Positions 7,939 through 15,846 of a stretch of 64,000 nt of DNA are shown here, piece by piece. The stretch comes from Dactylosporangium sp. AC04546. GTDB lineage: Bacteria; Actinomycetota; Actinomycetes; Mycobacteriales; Micromonosporaceae. Position numbers and translations under genes: made by a program. Below the pieces are notes generated by a model that saw only the letters and a list, made by a program, of their open reading frames with translations, made no database searches and was not told the DNA's origin. The stretch is taken from NCBI RefSeq assembly GCF_022095675.1, contig NZ_JAHYSG010000004.1, positions 124,001 to 188,000 on the forward strand, written 5' to 3'. Position 1 is the first letter of the stretch. Every line of letters begins with the position of its first letter.

Positions 7939-8324
7939 ACCCCCTCGCCGCGGTCGCGGCGGCAATCGACGCCGTCCGGGCGCACTTCGCCGACAACTCG
8001 GTCGAGGTCACCCCGGACGGCGCCGGTGGCGCCTACGTGATCGTTAACGACATCGAGATCGGCAACCGCTATAGCCCAACCGTCACCTGGCTCGGCTTTC
8101 ACATCAACGCAGCCTACCCAGCGTCCGACGTCTATCCCCACTACACCGGGCCGCTCACCCGCGTCGACGGGCAGCCGCATGGCCAGGCGATCCAAACCTT
8201 CGACTGGCCGAAGCGCCCCGGCCCTGGCCTGCAACTCTCCCGCCGTTCCAACGGCTGGAACCCGACCGTCGACAACGCCGCGCTCAAAGCCGAGAAGGTG
8301 ATTACGTGGCTCGCCACCCAATGA
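7935..8324 (+). CDS. E2/UBC-like protein of the Ubl cassette, lacking cysteine
   Basis: The 129-residue protein starts at GTG 7935, overlapping the Ubl stop. The central part (GFHINAAYPASDVYPHYTGPL, split as GFHINAAYP and ASDVYPHYTGPL) resembles the E2 beta-meander and the YP..P element of prokaryotic E2-like families (Prok-E2_E-like). The C-terminus has WPKR and SNGWNPTVDN. The protein contains no cysteine at all, so it cannot form the canonical E2~Ubl thioester; it may be a non-catalytic adaptor, or use another residue such as the conserved His in GQPHGQA. It is coupled to the JAB-E1 gene by ATGA at 8321-8324. Confidence 0.65.
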   Translation: MNPLAAVAAAIDAVRAHFADNSVEVTPDGAGGAYVIVNDIEIGNRYSPTVTWLGFHINAAYPASDVYPHYTGPLTRVDGQPHGQAIQTFDWPKRPGPGLQLSRRSNGWNPTVDNAALKAEKVITWLATQ

Positions 8325-9670
8325 ACCCGCCAGCCAAAGGCTGGAGCCTGACGATGCCGTTACGGCTCTGGACCGAGCTATCAGATCACCTGTTCCGAGG
8401 CGACCACGACGAGCACGGAGCCGTGATCCTCGCGGGTTATGCCCACGGCCCACGAGGCCCACGACTTCTCGCCCGGGAACTCATACTCGCCCAGGACGGG
8501 GTCGACTACGTTCCCGGCCAGCACGGGTACCGCGCCCTCGCACCGACCTTCGTGCGCGACGCCGCCATCCGCGCGCGCGACGAGCACCTCGCCTACTTTG
8601 CCGTCCACAACCACTTCGGGGATGTCGTCGTCGGGTTCTCCCAGACCGACATGGCGAGCCACGAACGCGGCTACCCCGCGCTGCGGCAGATCACGAATCA
8701 AATCGTCGGCGGCCTGGTATTCACCCCGTACGCCGCCGCCGGCGACCTCTGGCTACCTGGCGGCGAGCGCGTCGATCTCGCAGAGGTCCTCATCCCCGGC
8801 GGCAACCTCGTCAGGTTGCGTTCGCGCCCGGCACTGCCCGTGGCCGTGCAGCCGGAGCACGATCGTCAAGCTCGGGTCTTCGGTGACCTCGGCCAGGAAG
8901 CGTTGAACCAGATGCGTGTCGCCGTGGTCGGGCTCGGTGGCGTCGGCAGCATCGCCGTCGAGTTCCTCGCTCGCCTCGGCGTCGGCGACCTCGTGCTCAT
9001 CGACGACGACACGGCCCAGGAGACCAACCTCCCACGTCTCCTGGCTGCCGAACGCGATGACGTGGGCAAGCCGAAGATCAGTCTCGCTGTCCGCAACGCC
9101 CGCAGGGCCAATCCGGATATCCGCCTCACCGCGCTACGTGAGCGGGTCGAGAGCATCAGTGCGAGAAACGCACTTAGTGCATGCGACTGGATCTTCCTTG
9201 CGGCCGACACCCACGCCGCCCGGCACTGGGTCAACGCTATCGCGAACCGGTACCTGATACCGGCCACCCAGATCGGCGTCAAGATCCAAGTGAGCGCCAC
9301 AGGCGAGGTGGAACAGATTCACACCGCGACCCGGCTGATCATACCCGGAAACGGCTGTATGTGGTGCAATGGCTTGATCGACCCAACCGAACTCGCCATC
9401 GACATGCACCCTGAGCGCGAACGCAACGCCGCACGCTACGTTACCGACGTTCCCGCGCCGAGCGTCAGCGCCCTCAATGGCCTCGCAACGCTCGAAGCCG
9501 TAAATCACTTCATGTTCGCGGTAACTGGACTTCACCGAGATCCGACTGACGCCGCTTCAATAGTGCACCTACCCCGAATTCGTGAACGGACACTGCAGAC
9601 CGTCCGGCGCGATCCGACCTGCGCTTGGTGCTCCGCAACAGGAACTCTCGGACGCGGGCACCCTGGGTAA
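8321..9670 (+). CDS. JAB (JAMM) protease - E1 (ThiF) fusion
   Basis: From ATG 8321 (ATGA overlap) the protein is 449 residues. The N-terminal JAB domain has the JAMM set: E31, H96-x-H98, S107 and D110 (HNHFGDVVVGFSQTD). The C-terminal E1/ThiF adenylation domain has GLGGVG at about 204-209, the acidic IDDD turn at about 227-230 and NLPR. Two CxxC pairs (C346/C349 and C434/C437) probably bind zinc. JAB can process or deconjugate Ubl tails and E1 adenylates their C-terminus, so both activating and trimming functions are in one chain. It is the third gene of the Ubl operon. Confidence 0.9.
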   Translation: MNPPAKGWSLTMPLRLWTELSDHLFRGDHDEHGAVILAGYAHGPRGPRLLARELILAQDGVDYVPGQHGYRALAPTFVRDAAIRARDEHLAYFAVHNHFGDVVVGFSQTDMASHERGYPALRQITNQIVGGLVFTPYAAAGDLWLPGGERVDLAEVLIPGGNLVRLRSRPALPVAVQPEHDRQARVFGDLGQEALNQMRVAVVGLGGVGSIAVEFLARLGVGDLVLIDDDTAQETNLPRLLAAERDDVGKPKISLAVRNARRANPDIRLTALRERVESISARNALSACDWIFLAADTHAARHWVNAIANRYLIPATQIGVKIQVSATGEVEQIHTATRLIIPGNGCMWCNGLIDPTELAIDMHPERERNAARYVTDVPAPSVSALNGLATLEAVNHFMFAVTGLHRDPTDAASIVHLPRIRERTLQTVRRDPTCAWCSATGTLGRGHPG

Positions 9671-9866
9671 CTGCGGGTCAGAACTGGCGATAGAGGCACC
9701 ATCCTGCGCCATGCTCATGACGTGAGGGGCGGCGCCGAGCGCAGGTAGTTGTGGATGCGGTTCGGCAGCCTGTGTGGCCGCCCGATCGGCCCGCAACTCC
9801 ACATCGGGCGTTCCCGACTCGTGTCAACTCGGTTGAGAAACAGTCGAAACTGTGAAAGGTCTCCGC

Positions 9867-11309
9867 GTGAGTACAATAGCGCCCGAGCGGTCGTACAAGG
9901 ATTTCGCGGACTATGTCCGACGGTTCAGCCAGGAGTCGGTCTTGGACGCCGTCGCGGCTGCGGCGCTCTCGCTGCCGCGACGGCTGGAAGACGATTCCCG
10001 CCGCTACACGCGTACGCCGCCGTGGGCACTCGCGGCGGTCGTGAAGGCGTCGCTATACAACGGGAACCCTTTCCGGTCAAGGACCATGCGTGAGCAGGAC
10101 CTGATGTTGGCCTGCCACATGCACAACAATCTCCACCCAGAGGAACTGGATCACCCTGACCTGGGTTCACCGCTCGCAGTCATGGTGCGTATCGGCTACG
10201 AGCAGTTCCCGTACCAGGAGTCGATGTTTGAGGAGATGGCTCGGGCCGAGTCGCTGTTCAACGGTTACACCGCTCGTAAGCCGCTGACCGTGATCACCGG
10301 GGAGCGGCTCGCGAAGCTACTCGGCGCACCCGTCCGAGATGCCGCAGGCGTGGCGTTGCTACTCCACGCTGGGGCAGAGAGGAACGGCGGCTTCTTCGAC
10401 CCCACGTGGCTGGACCAGCCGAACTTCACGCCGGTGCTCGACGTGCTCCCACGCGAGACCATCCTCGATGTGATCGACACGTCGTTTGCCATTGACGTGG
10501 CCGGTTTCAAGACGCTCGCCGCCGAGGCGCCCGCGGTGCCGTTCTTGGACAAGTACCTGTTCAACCCGCTTGTAGCCCGTCCGTTCATTCGACGTGGAGA
10601 CGGCCGGCTGATCGCCCCGGTACCGCAGTTGATCTCGCGGCGGATGTCGCCACTTGAGTGGTACTACGCCGGGTTGAAGCAGTTCGGGACGGACTTCGCC
10701 AGCGATCTGGGGCACATGTTCGAGGACTACGTGGGGCGCCAGTTCGCCACGATGCCGGGCGTAACCGTCGAGCCGGAGGTCGAGTATCGCAGGGGTAACG
10801 ATCGGATGGACACGACCGACTGGTTCATCGTGATGGACGACGCGGTGCTGCTGGTCGAGGCCAAGGCCGGGATTCTCAAAGCCGGCGCGCGGGCGGGCGA
10901 CGACTCCCTTACCCAGATGATGACCCGCACGGTCGGCAAGGCGATCAAGCAGATCAACCGCACGCACGGGCTAATCCGTGCGGGCGCACCCGAGGTCGCC
11001 CACATCCCGAACGACCGACCGATCCTCGGCATGGTGGCCACCCTTGACCCCTGGTACATGGCCAACAGCTTCTTCGGCCGCAAGGTCCTGCCGGTCTGCG
11101 ACGTGCCGATTACCGTGTGCTCCGCACGAGAGGTCGAGTACCTGGTCGGAATCGGCCAGCGCGCACCGGTCGGGCCGATTCTTCGCGAAGTCTTGGACGA
11201 CGCAGATCGCCCGGCGTGGTCTCTCGGCACCGCCCTCCAGCCGTACCATCTGAAATGCGATCGCAACCCCCTACTCGACCAGGCGTGGAAGAGGTACCCC
11301 TTTAATTAG
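9867..11309 (+). CDS. PD-(D/E)XK nuclease-like protein next to the Ubl cassette
   Basis: The 480-residue protein from GTG 9867 (AAAGG 7 nt upstream) has an unrecognised N-terminal 270 residues and a C-terminal nuclease core: GHMFEDYV (E286), TTDWFIVMD (D318) and VLLVEAKAG (E331, K333). This order fits PD-(D/E)XK restriction-type folds. It lies 196 bp after the JAB-E1 gene on the same strand, with an ACAGT/ACTGT dyad just before its start. A role as effector or target of the ubiquitin-like pathway is inference from position. Alternatives are an independent restriction or DNA-repair nuclease. Confidence 0.6.
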   Translation: MSTIAPERSYKDFADYVRRFSQESVLDAVAAAALSLPRRLEDDSRRYTRTPPWALAAVVKASLYNGNPFRSRTMREQDLMLACHMHNNLHPEELDHPDLGSPLAVMVRIGYEQFPYQESMFEEMARAESLFNGYTARKPLTVITGERLAKLLGAPVRDAAGVALLLHAGAERNGGFFDPTWLDQPNFTPVLDVLPRETILDVIDTSFAIDVAGFKTLAAEAPAVPFLDKYLFNPLVARPFIRRGDGRLIAPVPQLISRRMSPLEWYYAGLKQFGTDFASDLGHMFEDYVGRQFATMPGVTVEPEVEYRRGNDRMDTTDWFIVMDDAVLLVEAKAGILKAGARAGDDSLTQMMTRTVGKAIKQINRTHGLIRAGAPEVAHIPNDRPILGMVATLDPWYMANSFFGRKVLPVCDVPITVCSAREVEYLVGIGQRAPVGPILREVLDDADRPAWSLGTALQPYHLKCDRNPLLDQAWKRYPFN

Positions 11310-11392
11310 AACGGCCCCGGCGCGGGAGTCATTAGGCTCTCGAAGAGCGCACACGTCACGTCGCGGCATGACGAACGGGCGCCGCTGTGTCG

Positions 11393-12733
11393 TCAGAACC
11401 ATGTCTTGTCTTCGTCCTTGAAGTAGGGCCAAGGCAGGACGCCCGCGGCGATGTCGCCGCTCAGCGTCGAGGCCACCTGCGTGCACCAGGTACGCAAATC
11501 CACCAACTCGAGCATCAGCGGCGAGATCGCCTCCGGATTCAGGGAGGTGAACCACAATTTGTCTGTGGTCCTGGCGGCCACGGCGAGCAGCGGCTTCGCC
11601 CAATCGACAGGACCATTCAAGCGTTGTAGCCAGCGAGCATGGACATTGGCTTCAGACAGCCCGTTGATGATTGCATCCGGTGACATGCAGACGAAGAAGA
11701 ACATCGCGTCAGCGATGAGGCTGGCCGCGACCTCAGGCGCTACGGGGTAGATTGCCCATGGTGGTCGTACCGAGGAACGTGCGGCCTGGTCGAGGCTGAC
11801 CAAGGTAAGCCTATGCTCAGGCGTCGTGTTGCCGATCCGCCGCCTGCACCGATCAAGCTCGGCGGTGAAACGGTCGGAGAACGTATCTGCGGTGTAGAGG
11901 TTTCCAGCGGTGAGCTGGCTTGCGGCAACGACAGCGCGACCCGACGAGACGACGGCTCCCTGAATACCTCGCCGATGTGCAAGCCCGAGAACCTCGCGTA
12001 GCCCTTTGAGGTCAGTCTTGAACGGGATGCCGGTGGCGACGGGAGTGTGGCCGCTTGGGAGAGTTCCCCCGTCCGCGAGAGCGTGTGAGGTGGCTACCAG
12101 CTTCTGGTCCTGCTTCTTGTTCCGGTACCTGTCGTTGGTCTTGATCTCGTCCAACAGGACTCCACCGTCCTGACAGAACCTGCTCACATCACCGACGCGC
12201 AATGCTGCCGTCAGGTCGTGGAGCAGCACGAACTCGCCGTTGTCCCGCCAGGCGGTCTCGACGACCTCTCGCTCTCTCACCAAGCCGACTTTGCCGTACA
12301 TCGGGCCGGCTGGTTCGCCCCGTGAAAGTCCCACGATGACTCGGCGATCGTAGTTGAACAACTTCCAAGCGAGAGCATCACCGATCGACTTCAGTTGCCG
12401 CCATACGCGCTCGAATACCTCGTCTTCCACCATCCACGAGTCTCTGTCGAGCGGATCGAGGCCTGTTCCGAGATCGGGGGCCCTGGCAGGCAGTTTTCCA
12501 GGTTCTTTCCGGAGCCTCGTGAGCACGCGTCTGACTTCCGACCGGCGTTTCTCGACTTCCAGGATCAGTTCGAGCAGCTGCTGCTGAAAGTGATAGAAGT
12601 CCTCTACCGATCGGCATTCGCGCAATGCTCTGATCAACTTGATCAGAGTCTGGAAGGAGTGCTGATGTTGCGGATGGGTCAAGATGACGTCGATCTGATT
12701 ACCTGACACGCGATCCATTAGCGAATTTCGCAC
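11393..12733 (-). CDS. Second PD-(D/E)XK-like protein, convergent with the Ubl operon
   Basis: The 446-residue protein starts at GTG 12733 with GAAGGA 6 nt upstream. Residues 40-80 are a charged, probably coiled-coil segment. At about 177-210 it has LRVGDVSRF (D182), LLDEIKTN (E196, K198) and KKQDQKL, the D...ExK...Q order of PD-(D/E)XK nucleases. The rest, including a hydrophobic stretch SLIADAMFFFVCM (about 347-359), is not recognised. It converges on the first nuclease gene with an 83-bp gap, so it may belong to the same cargo block or be an independent gene. Confidence 0.5.
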   Translation of the reverse strand: MRNSLMDRVSGNQIDVILTHPQHQHSFQTLIKLIRALRECRSVEDFYHFQQQLLELILEVEKRRSEVRRVLTRLRKEPGKLPARAPDLGTGLDPLDRDSWMVEDEVFERVWRQLKSIGDALAWKLFNYDRRVIVGLSRGEPAGPMYGKVGLVREREVVETAWRDNGEFVLLHDLTAALRVGDVSRFCQDGGVLLDEIKTNDRYRNKKQDQKLVATSHALADGGTLPSGHTPVATGIPFKTDLKGLREVLGLAHRRGIQGAVVSSGRAVVAASQLTAGNLYTADTFSDRFTAELDRCRRRIGNTTPEHRLTLVSLDQAARSSVRPPWAIYPVAPEVAASLIADAMFFFVCMSPDAIINGLSEANVHARWLQRLNGPVDWAKPLLAVAARTTDKLWFTSLNPEAISPLMLELVDLRTWCTQVASTLSGDIAAGVLPWPYFKDEDKTWF

Positions 12734-13041
12734 GGCCCATCCTTCAAAGGTTAAGCTGAAGCATGGGCGCTTCCTATCGACCTGGCAAGCGACTTCGCGC
12801 GAGTCCTCCGACGATCTGCGCCTGAACGGTCAACGACCATAAGCTGACCGGGTAGGTCGCCGAAACAGGGCTGCTCCGCATGGGCGTAAGAGGCCGGTTC
12901 TCGGCCAAGGCGCCCGTTCGTGAGGTCCTAATGCAGGATCGGGCAGGCGGGTTCTCGTGAGAAACGCGCCTTGCCGCCGGCGCGGTAGATCTCGCCTGCT
13001 CGGGAGTTGGGCCGTGGAGATGGGGCTTGACCTAGCTCGAT
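12734..13041. other. 308-bp intergenic stretch, no gene recognised
   Basis: Between the divergent nuclease-like gene start (12733) and the end of the intact radical SAM gene (13042) no frame shows convincing coding features. The long minus-strand frame that crosses this stretch is a shadow of the radical SAM gene. It contains the upstream region of the 11393-12733 gene. Confidence 0.4.
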
Positions 13042-14355
13042 CTATTCTGACGTCGGGTGTATTGGCATCAGTGTCCTGCTGCGGCCGGGCCGGGGGTATG
13101 CCTCTGCGGCGGCGGCGAGTCGTGCGGCGTGTTCGCGTTGGCGTTGCCAGTGGCCGTAGAGGGCGCCCTGCTGGGAGAGGCGGTCGACGGCGCGCATCGT
13201 TTCGGGGTCGACGTTGCCGGGTGGGGCGTCGCGCCAGGGGGTGCCGGGCAGCGGCATGAAGGTGTGGGCATGGATGCGGGCGCCCATCTCGGCCAACTCG
13301 CGGGCCAGACTTATGGAAGCCTCGACGTCGGCCTGGTCCTCGCCGGGCATTCCGAAGATCATGTCGACGTTGATGCGGAAGCCCTCCTCGACGCCGAGGC
13401 GGGCCGCTCGCTTGACCTCCTCGACGCCGTGGCCACGCTTCGCTGCATCGAGGACGCGGTCGGAGCCGGACTGGGCGCCAACGATGATGTTGTTGTTCGA
13501 GCAGTACTTCTTTACCAGCTGCAGCGCCTCGCGGGTGACATGTTCGGGGCGGATCTCGCTGGGGAACGAGCCGAAGAAGACCCGCCCGTCCGTGCCGATG
13601 CCCTCCTTGCACGTCGCGAGCAGTTCCTCGACGGCGTCGAGGTTCGGCGACTCGTCCTGGCTGCCGTAGGAGAGCGCGGTCGGCGTGATGAAGCGGACGT
13701 CCCGCAACCCGCGTGAACGCATCTCGTCGACGTGCCAGCGGACGTTCTCGACGCTGCGGTGGCGGAAGCGGGCCGAGAACATGAAGGGGGTTTGACAGAA
13801 GCGGCAGGAAAACGCACATCCCCGAGTGATCTCAAGGGCGTTGAACCGGTGCCAGCGCAACGAGAACCCGCGGAACGTGTCCAGCGGCAGGCGCTCTGGG
13901 CGGCCGGTCTTGACCACCTTGCCGGTGGCGTCGCGGTACGCCAGGCCGGTCACGCCGACCGGGTCGCCGCCCGCGTCGACCAGCTTCAGCAGCGTCGTCT
14001 CGCCCTCGCCGATGGCCGCGACATCCCAGCCGGCGTCCAGCGTCTGCACCGGCTCCGCCGTCGCGTGTACTCCACCGGCGACGTGGAGTGCGCCGGGCGC
14101 GCCTGCCTTGATGGTCGCCAGTTCGGCCGCGAGTGCTTCGGCGTCGGGGGAGTAGAACGACCACAGCACGAGCACCCGCCTCGCGCGGTTCAACCCCGCC
14201 TCGATTGAAGCGATCGTCGCCTCCGGGGTCTCGGCGAAGACCACCTCGTACGAGGTGGTGGTCTCGTGTTCTTCGAGCGCGCCGAGCAACACATGGAAGC
14301 CGTACGTGACGGCCTTGCGGTAACGCAGCACCAAGACGAGGTCGACGGAGCTCAC
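13042..14355 (-). CDS. Intact B12-binding/radical SAM protein carried by the element
   Basis: The 437-residue protein has a cobalamin-binding-like N-terminus (about 1-125, LRYRKAVTYGFHVLL, AGGVHATAEPVQTLD) and a radical SAM core with the 4Fe-4S motif C180-x3-C184-x2-C187, then FMFSARFRHRSVENVRWHV and DMIFGMPGE. It resembles MJ_1487-type proteins of unknown substrate. It is about 80% identical by eye to the split host halves at 4173 and 18408, and lies inverted relative to them inside the element. It may compensate for the gene broken by integration. Three consecutive GTG codons (14361, 14358, 14355) could start it; alignment with fragment A favours 14355. Confidence 0.9.
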   Translation of the reverse strand: MSSVDLVLVLRYRKAVTYGFHVLLGALEEHETTTSYEVVFAETPEATIASIEAGLNRARRVLVLWSFYSPDAEALAAELATIKAGAPGALHVAGGVHATAEPVQTLDAGWDVAAIGEGETTLLKLVDAGGDPVGVTGLAYRDATGKVVKTGRPERLPLDTFRGFSLRWHRFNALEITRGCAFSCRFCQTPFMFSARFRHRSVENVRWHVDEMRSRGLRDVRFITPTALSYGSQDESPNLDAVEELLATCKEGIGTDGRVFFGSFPSEIRPEHVTREALQLVKKYCSNNNIIVGAQSGSDRVLDAAKRGHGVEEVKRAARLGVEEGFRINVDMIFGMPGEDQADVEASISLARELAEMGARIHAHTFMPLPGTPWRDAPPGNVDPETMRAVDRLSQQGALYGHWQRQREHAARLAAAAEAYPRPGRSRTLMPIHPTSE

Positions 14356-14384
14356 CACCACATCCTGCCAGGGCGGCCGTCGGG

Positions 14385-14648
14385 TCAAGCCGATCGGTCG
14401 GTGACGAACACGCCGCGTCCGGGCTGGCCGACGACCAGGCCCTGCGCCTTCAGCTCGACCATGGCGAACTGGATGACCGTCCCGCTGACGCCGTAGATGT
14501 CGCGGAGCTGTTGGGTGCTCGGGAGCTTGTCGCCCGGCTTCAGCGTGCCTGCATCGATCTGCGCACGGAGGTCGGCCGCCACCTGGCGGTAGTACGGCGT
14601 CCCGTCGTTCTTCAGAGGCACAAACGCACCCTGCCCTGCAGTCCGCAA
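14385..14648 (-). CDS. Small GntR-type winged-helix regulator
   Basis: The product is essentially a bare GntR winged helix: YYRQVAADLRAQIDAGTLKP, then KLPSTQQLRDIYGVSGTVIQ and GRGVFVTD. It has no effector domain, like the KorSA-type regulators of actinomycete plasmids and integrative elements. The open frame starts at TTG 14648, but GTG 14621 with AGGG 7 nt upstream is a better start (78 residues). It lies upstream of the intact radical SAM gene on the same strand and next to a strong palindromic operator at 14650-14693, so autoregulation is likely. Confidence 0.8.
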   Translation of the reverse strand: MRTAGQGAFVPLKNDGTPYYRQVAADLRAQIDAGTLKPGDKLPSTQQLRDIYGVSGTVIQFAMVELKAQGLVVGQPGRGVFVTDRSA

Positions 14649-14649
14649 A

Positions 14650-14693
14650 ACCTACATCACCAGGTACCACCTACATCACTATGTGATGTAGGT
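14650..14693. promoter_or_regulatory. GntR operator cluster
   Basis: ACCTACATCAC occurs at 14650-14660 and 14669-14679, and its inverse GTGATGTAGGT at 14683-14693. The latter two form a perfect dyad with a 3-nt centre. The cluster lies directly between the GntR gene and the DUF6907-like gene and is the obvious binding site for this regulator. Confidence 0.7.
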
Positions 14694-14774
14694 TGGCCAT
14701 GAGCGCGGCGGTCCGAAGGCCCAGCGTGCGGGTCGTCTCGCTCGCCCAGTTGCATCGGCGAGCCAGGAGCGATC

Positions 14775-15068
14775 ATGAGCGAAGAGCTGCATCCCAACTG
14801 GTGCTCCCGGGCGGTGTGCACCGCCTACGGCCCGGCCGCGGACGAGTACCACCGGTCCGAGCCGATCGTCGTCCGGACCGACGACCCGCGCGTCGACCTG
14901 TTCATCTCGAAGGTGGCCGACCCCGACGGCACGAACGAGTACATCGAGATCACAGCCCTGGAGCGAGACGACCAACAGCCTTGGCACCTGCGTGAGCCCG
15001 TTCGAGGGATGTGCCTTCCGCGTGCGTCGGCCGATGCCGCTTGGCGCGCCATGGCCGAGTTGGTCTGA
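14775..15068 (+). CDS. DUF6907-like small protein
   Basis: The 97-residue protein begins MSEELHPNWC and has HPNWCSRAVCTAYG and ADEYHRSEPI followed by VDLFISKVADPDG. The Cys/His spacing and length recall DUF6907 proteins common on actinobacterial plasmids and integrative elements; function unknown. It is transcribed away from the GntR gene, downstream of the operator at 14650-14693, and followed by a hairpin at 15085-15118. Confidence 0.6.
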   Translation: MSEELHPNWCSRAVCTAYGPAADEYHRSEPIVVRTDDPRVDLFISKVADPDGTNEYIEITALERDDQQPWHLREPVRGMCLPRASADAAWRAMAELV

Positions 15069-15846
15069 CAACACCCAACAGGACCCAACAGCGTCTGGCT
15101 GACGCCGGGCGCTGTTGGACAACAGTGGCAAGATGGCCGAACGCGCGACATCGAAAGTGTTCATCACGTGCCAAAACATCGCTCGGCTATGGCTCGGAGC
15201 CAGCCGATCATGCTCAATGGTTCCGATCCCCGTGTGGCTGGTCGTCTTCCGCTGGGGTCCGTGCCTGAGCAGCCTTAAGTGTGCAGAGCCGGGTTCACGG
15301 GCCTGAGGAACCGACGGCCGGTTGGCATCGGGCGGCGCCGGTGATCGGGCATACCCCCAATCAGGCACCCACACCGGTGAGTTGAGCCCCGGTGTCCGGC
15401 ACACGCGGACACGCGCACCACCGGTGCGTCACGTGTCGCATGCGCACGCGACGTCATCGGTAGATGTCGTGTGTCCTCGTGCGCCGGCGCCCTGCTCCTC
15501 ACGGACGCCCGCACCATGAACGTCTAACAGGCGGCCGTCCTCTGCCCGGTACACCGGCGCGTTGGTTGGCAACTCCATCCCGGCTCTCAACAAGACCGCA
15601 GGCGGGTCGCTGGATGCCGCCTTACTGAACCCTGCCCAGGAGGCAACGAATGATCACACAACCCCGACAGCTCAGTGTCCTGTTGGGGCACCGTCCCGCC
15701 GGTCGGTCGGGGGTCCTCCTTGAACGGGACCCCGAGCGGGACCTCCGCAATCACCCAACACCGCAGCCCACAATGCCCGTGCATGGTCTGAGCCGAGTCG
15801 CGACAGACCATCTGGAGAAGGTCTCCCCAAGGAGAGGGAGCCGCCT
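15069..15846. other. Gene-poor, inverted-repeat-rich region upstream of the replication-relaxation gene
   Basis: No convincing gene is seen in these 778 bp. They contain the hairpin at 15085-15118; ACACCGG/CCGGTGT (15371-15377/15389-15395); CGCACC/GGTGCG (15414-15419/15423-15428); and further CGTG-rich dyads up to about 15475. Such a cluster directly before a replication-relaxation gene is a candidate origin or transfer region. Confidence 0.4.
15085..15118. terminator. Hairpin after the DUF6907-like gene
   Basis: CCAACAGCG (15085-15093) and CGCTGTTGG (15110-15118) form a perfect 9-bp stem with a 16-nt loop, 16 bp after the preceding stop codon. CCCAACAG is also repeated directly just before the stem. 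It may be a terminator or part of a replication region; there is no T-tract. Confidence 0.45.

Noticed and set aside
12830..13819. 329-codon minus-strand frame over the intact radical SAM gene
   Set aside because: Arg/Pro-rich shifted frame; radical SAM frame on the same strand is the real gene.
14693..14995. 100-codon plus frame starting at the GntR operator
   Set aside because: It overlaps the better supported 14775 gene and is Arg-rich shadow sequence.
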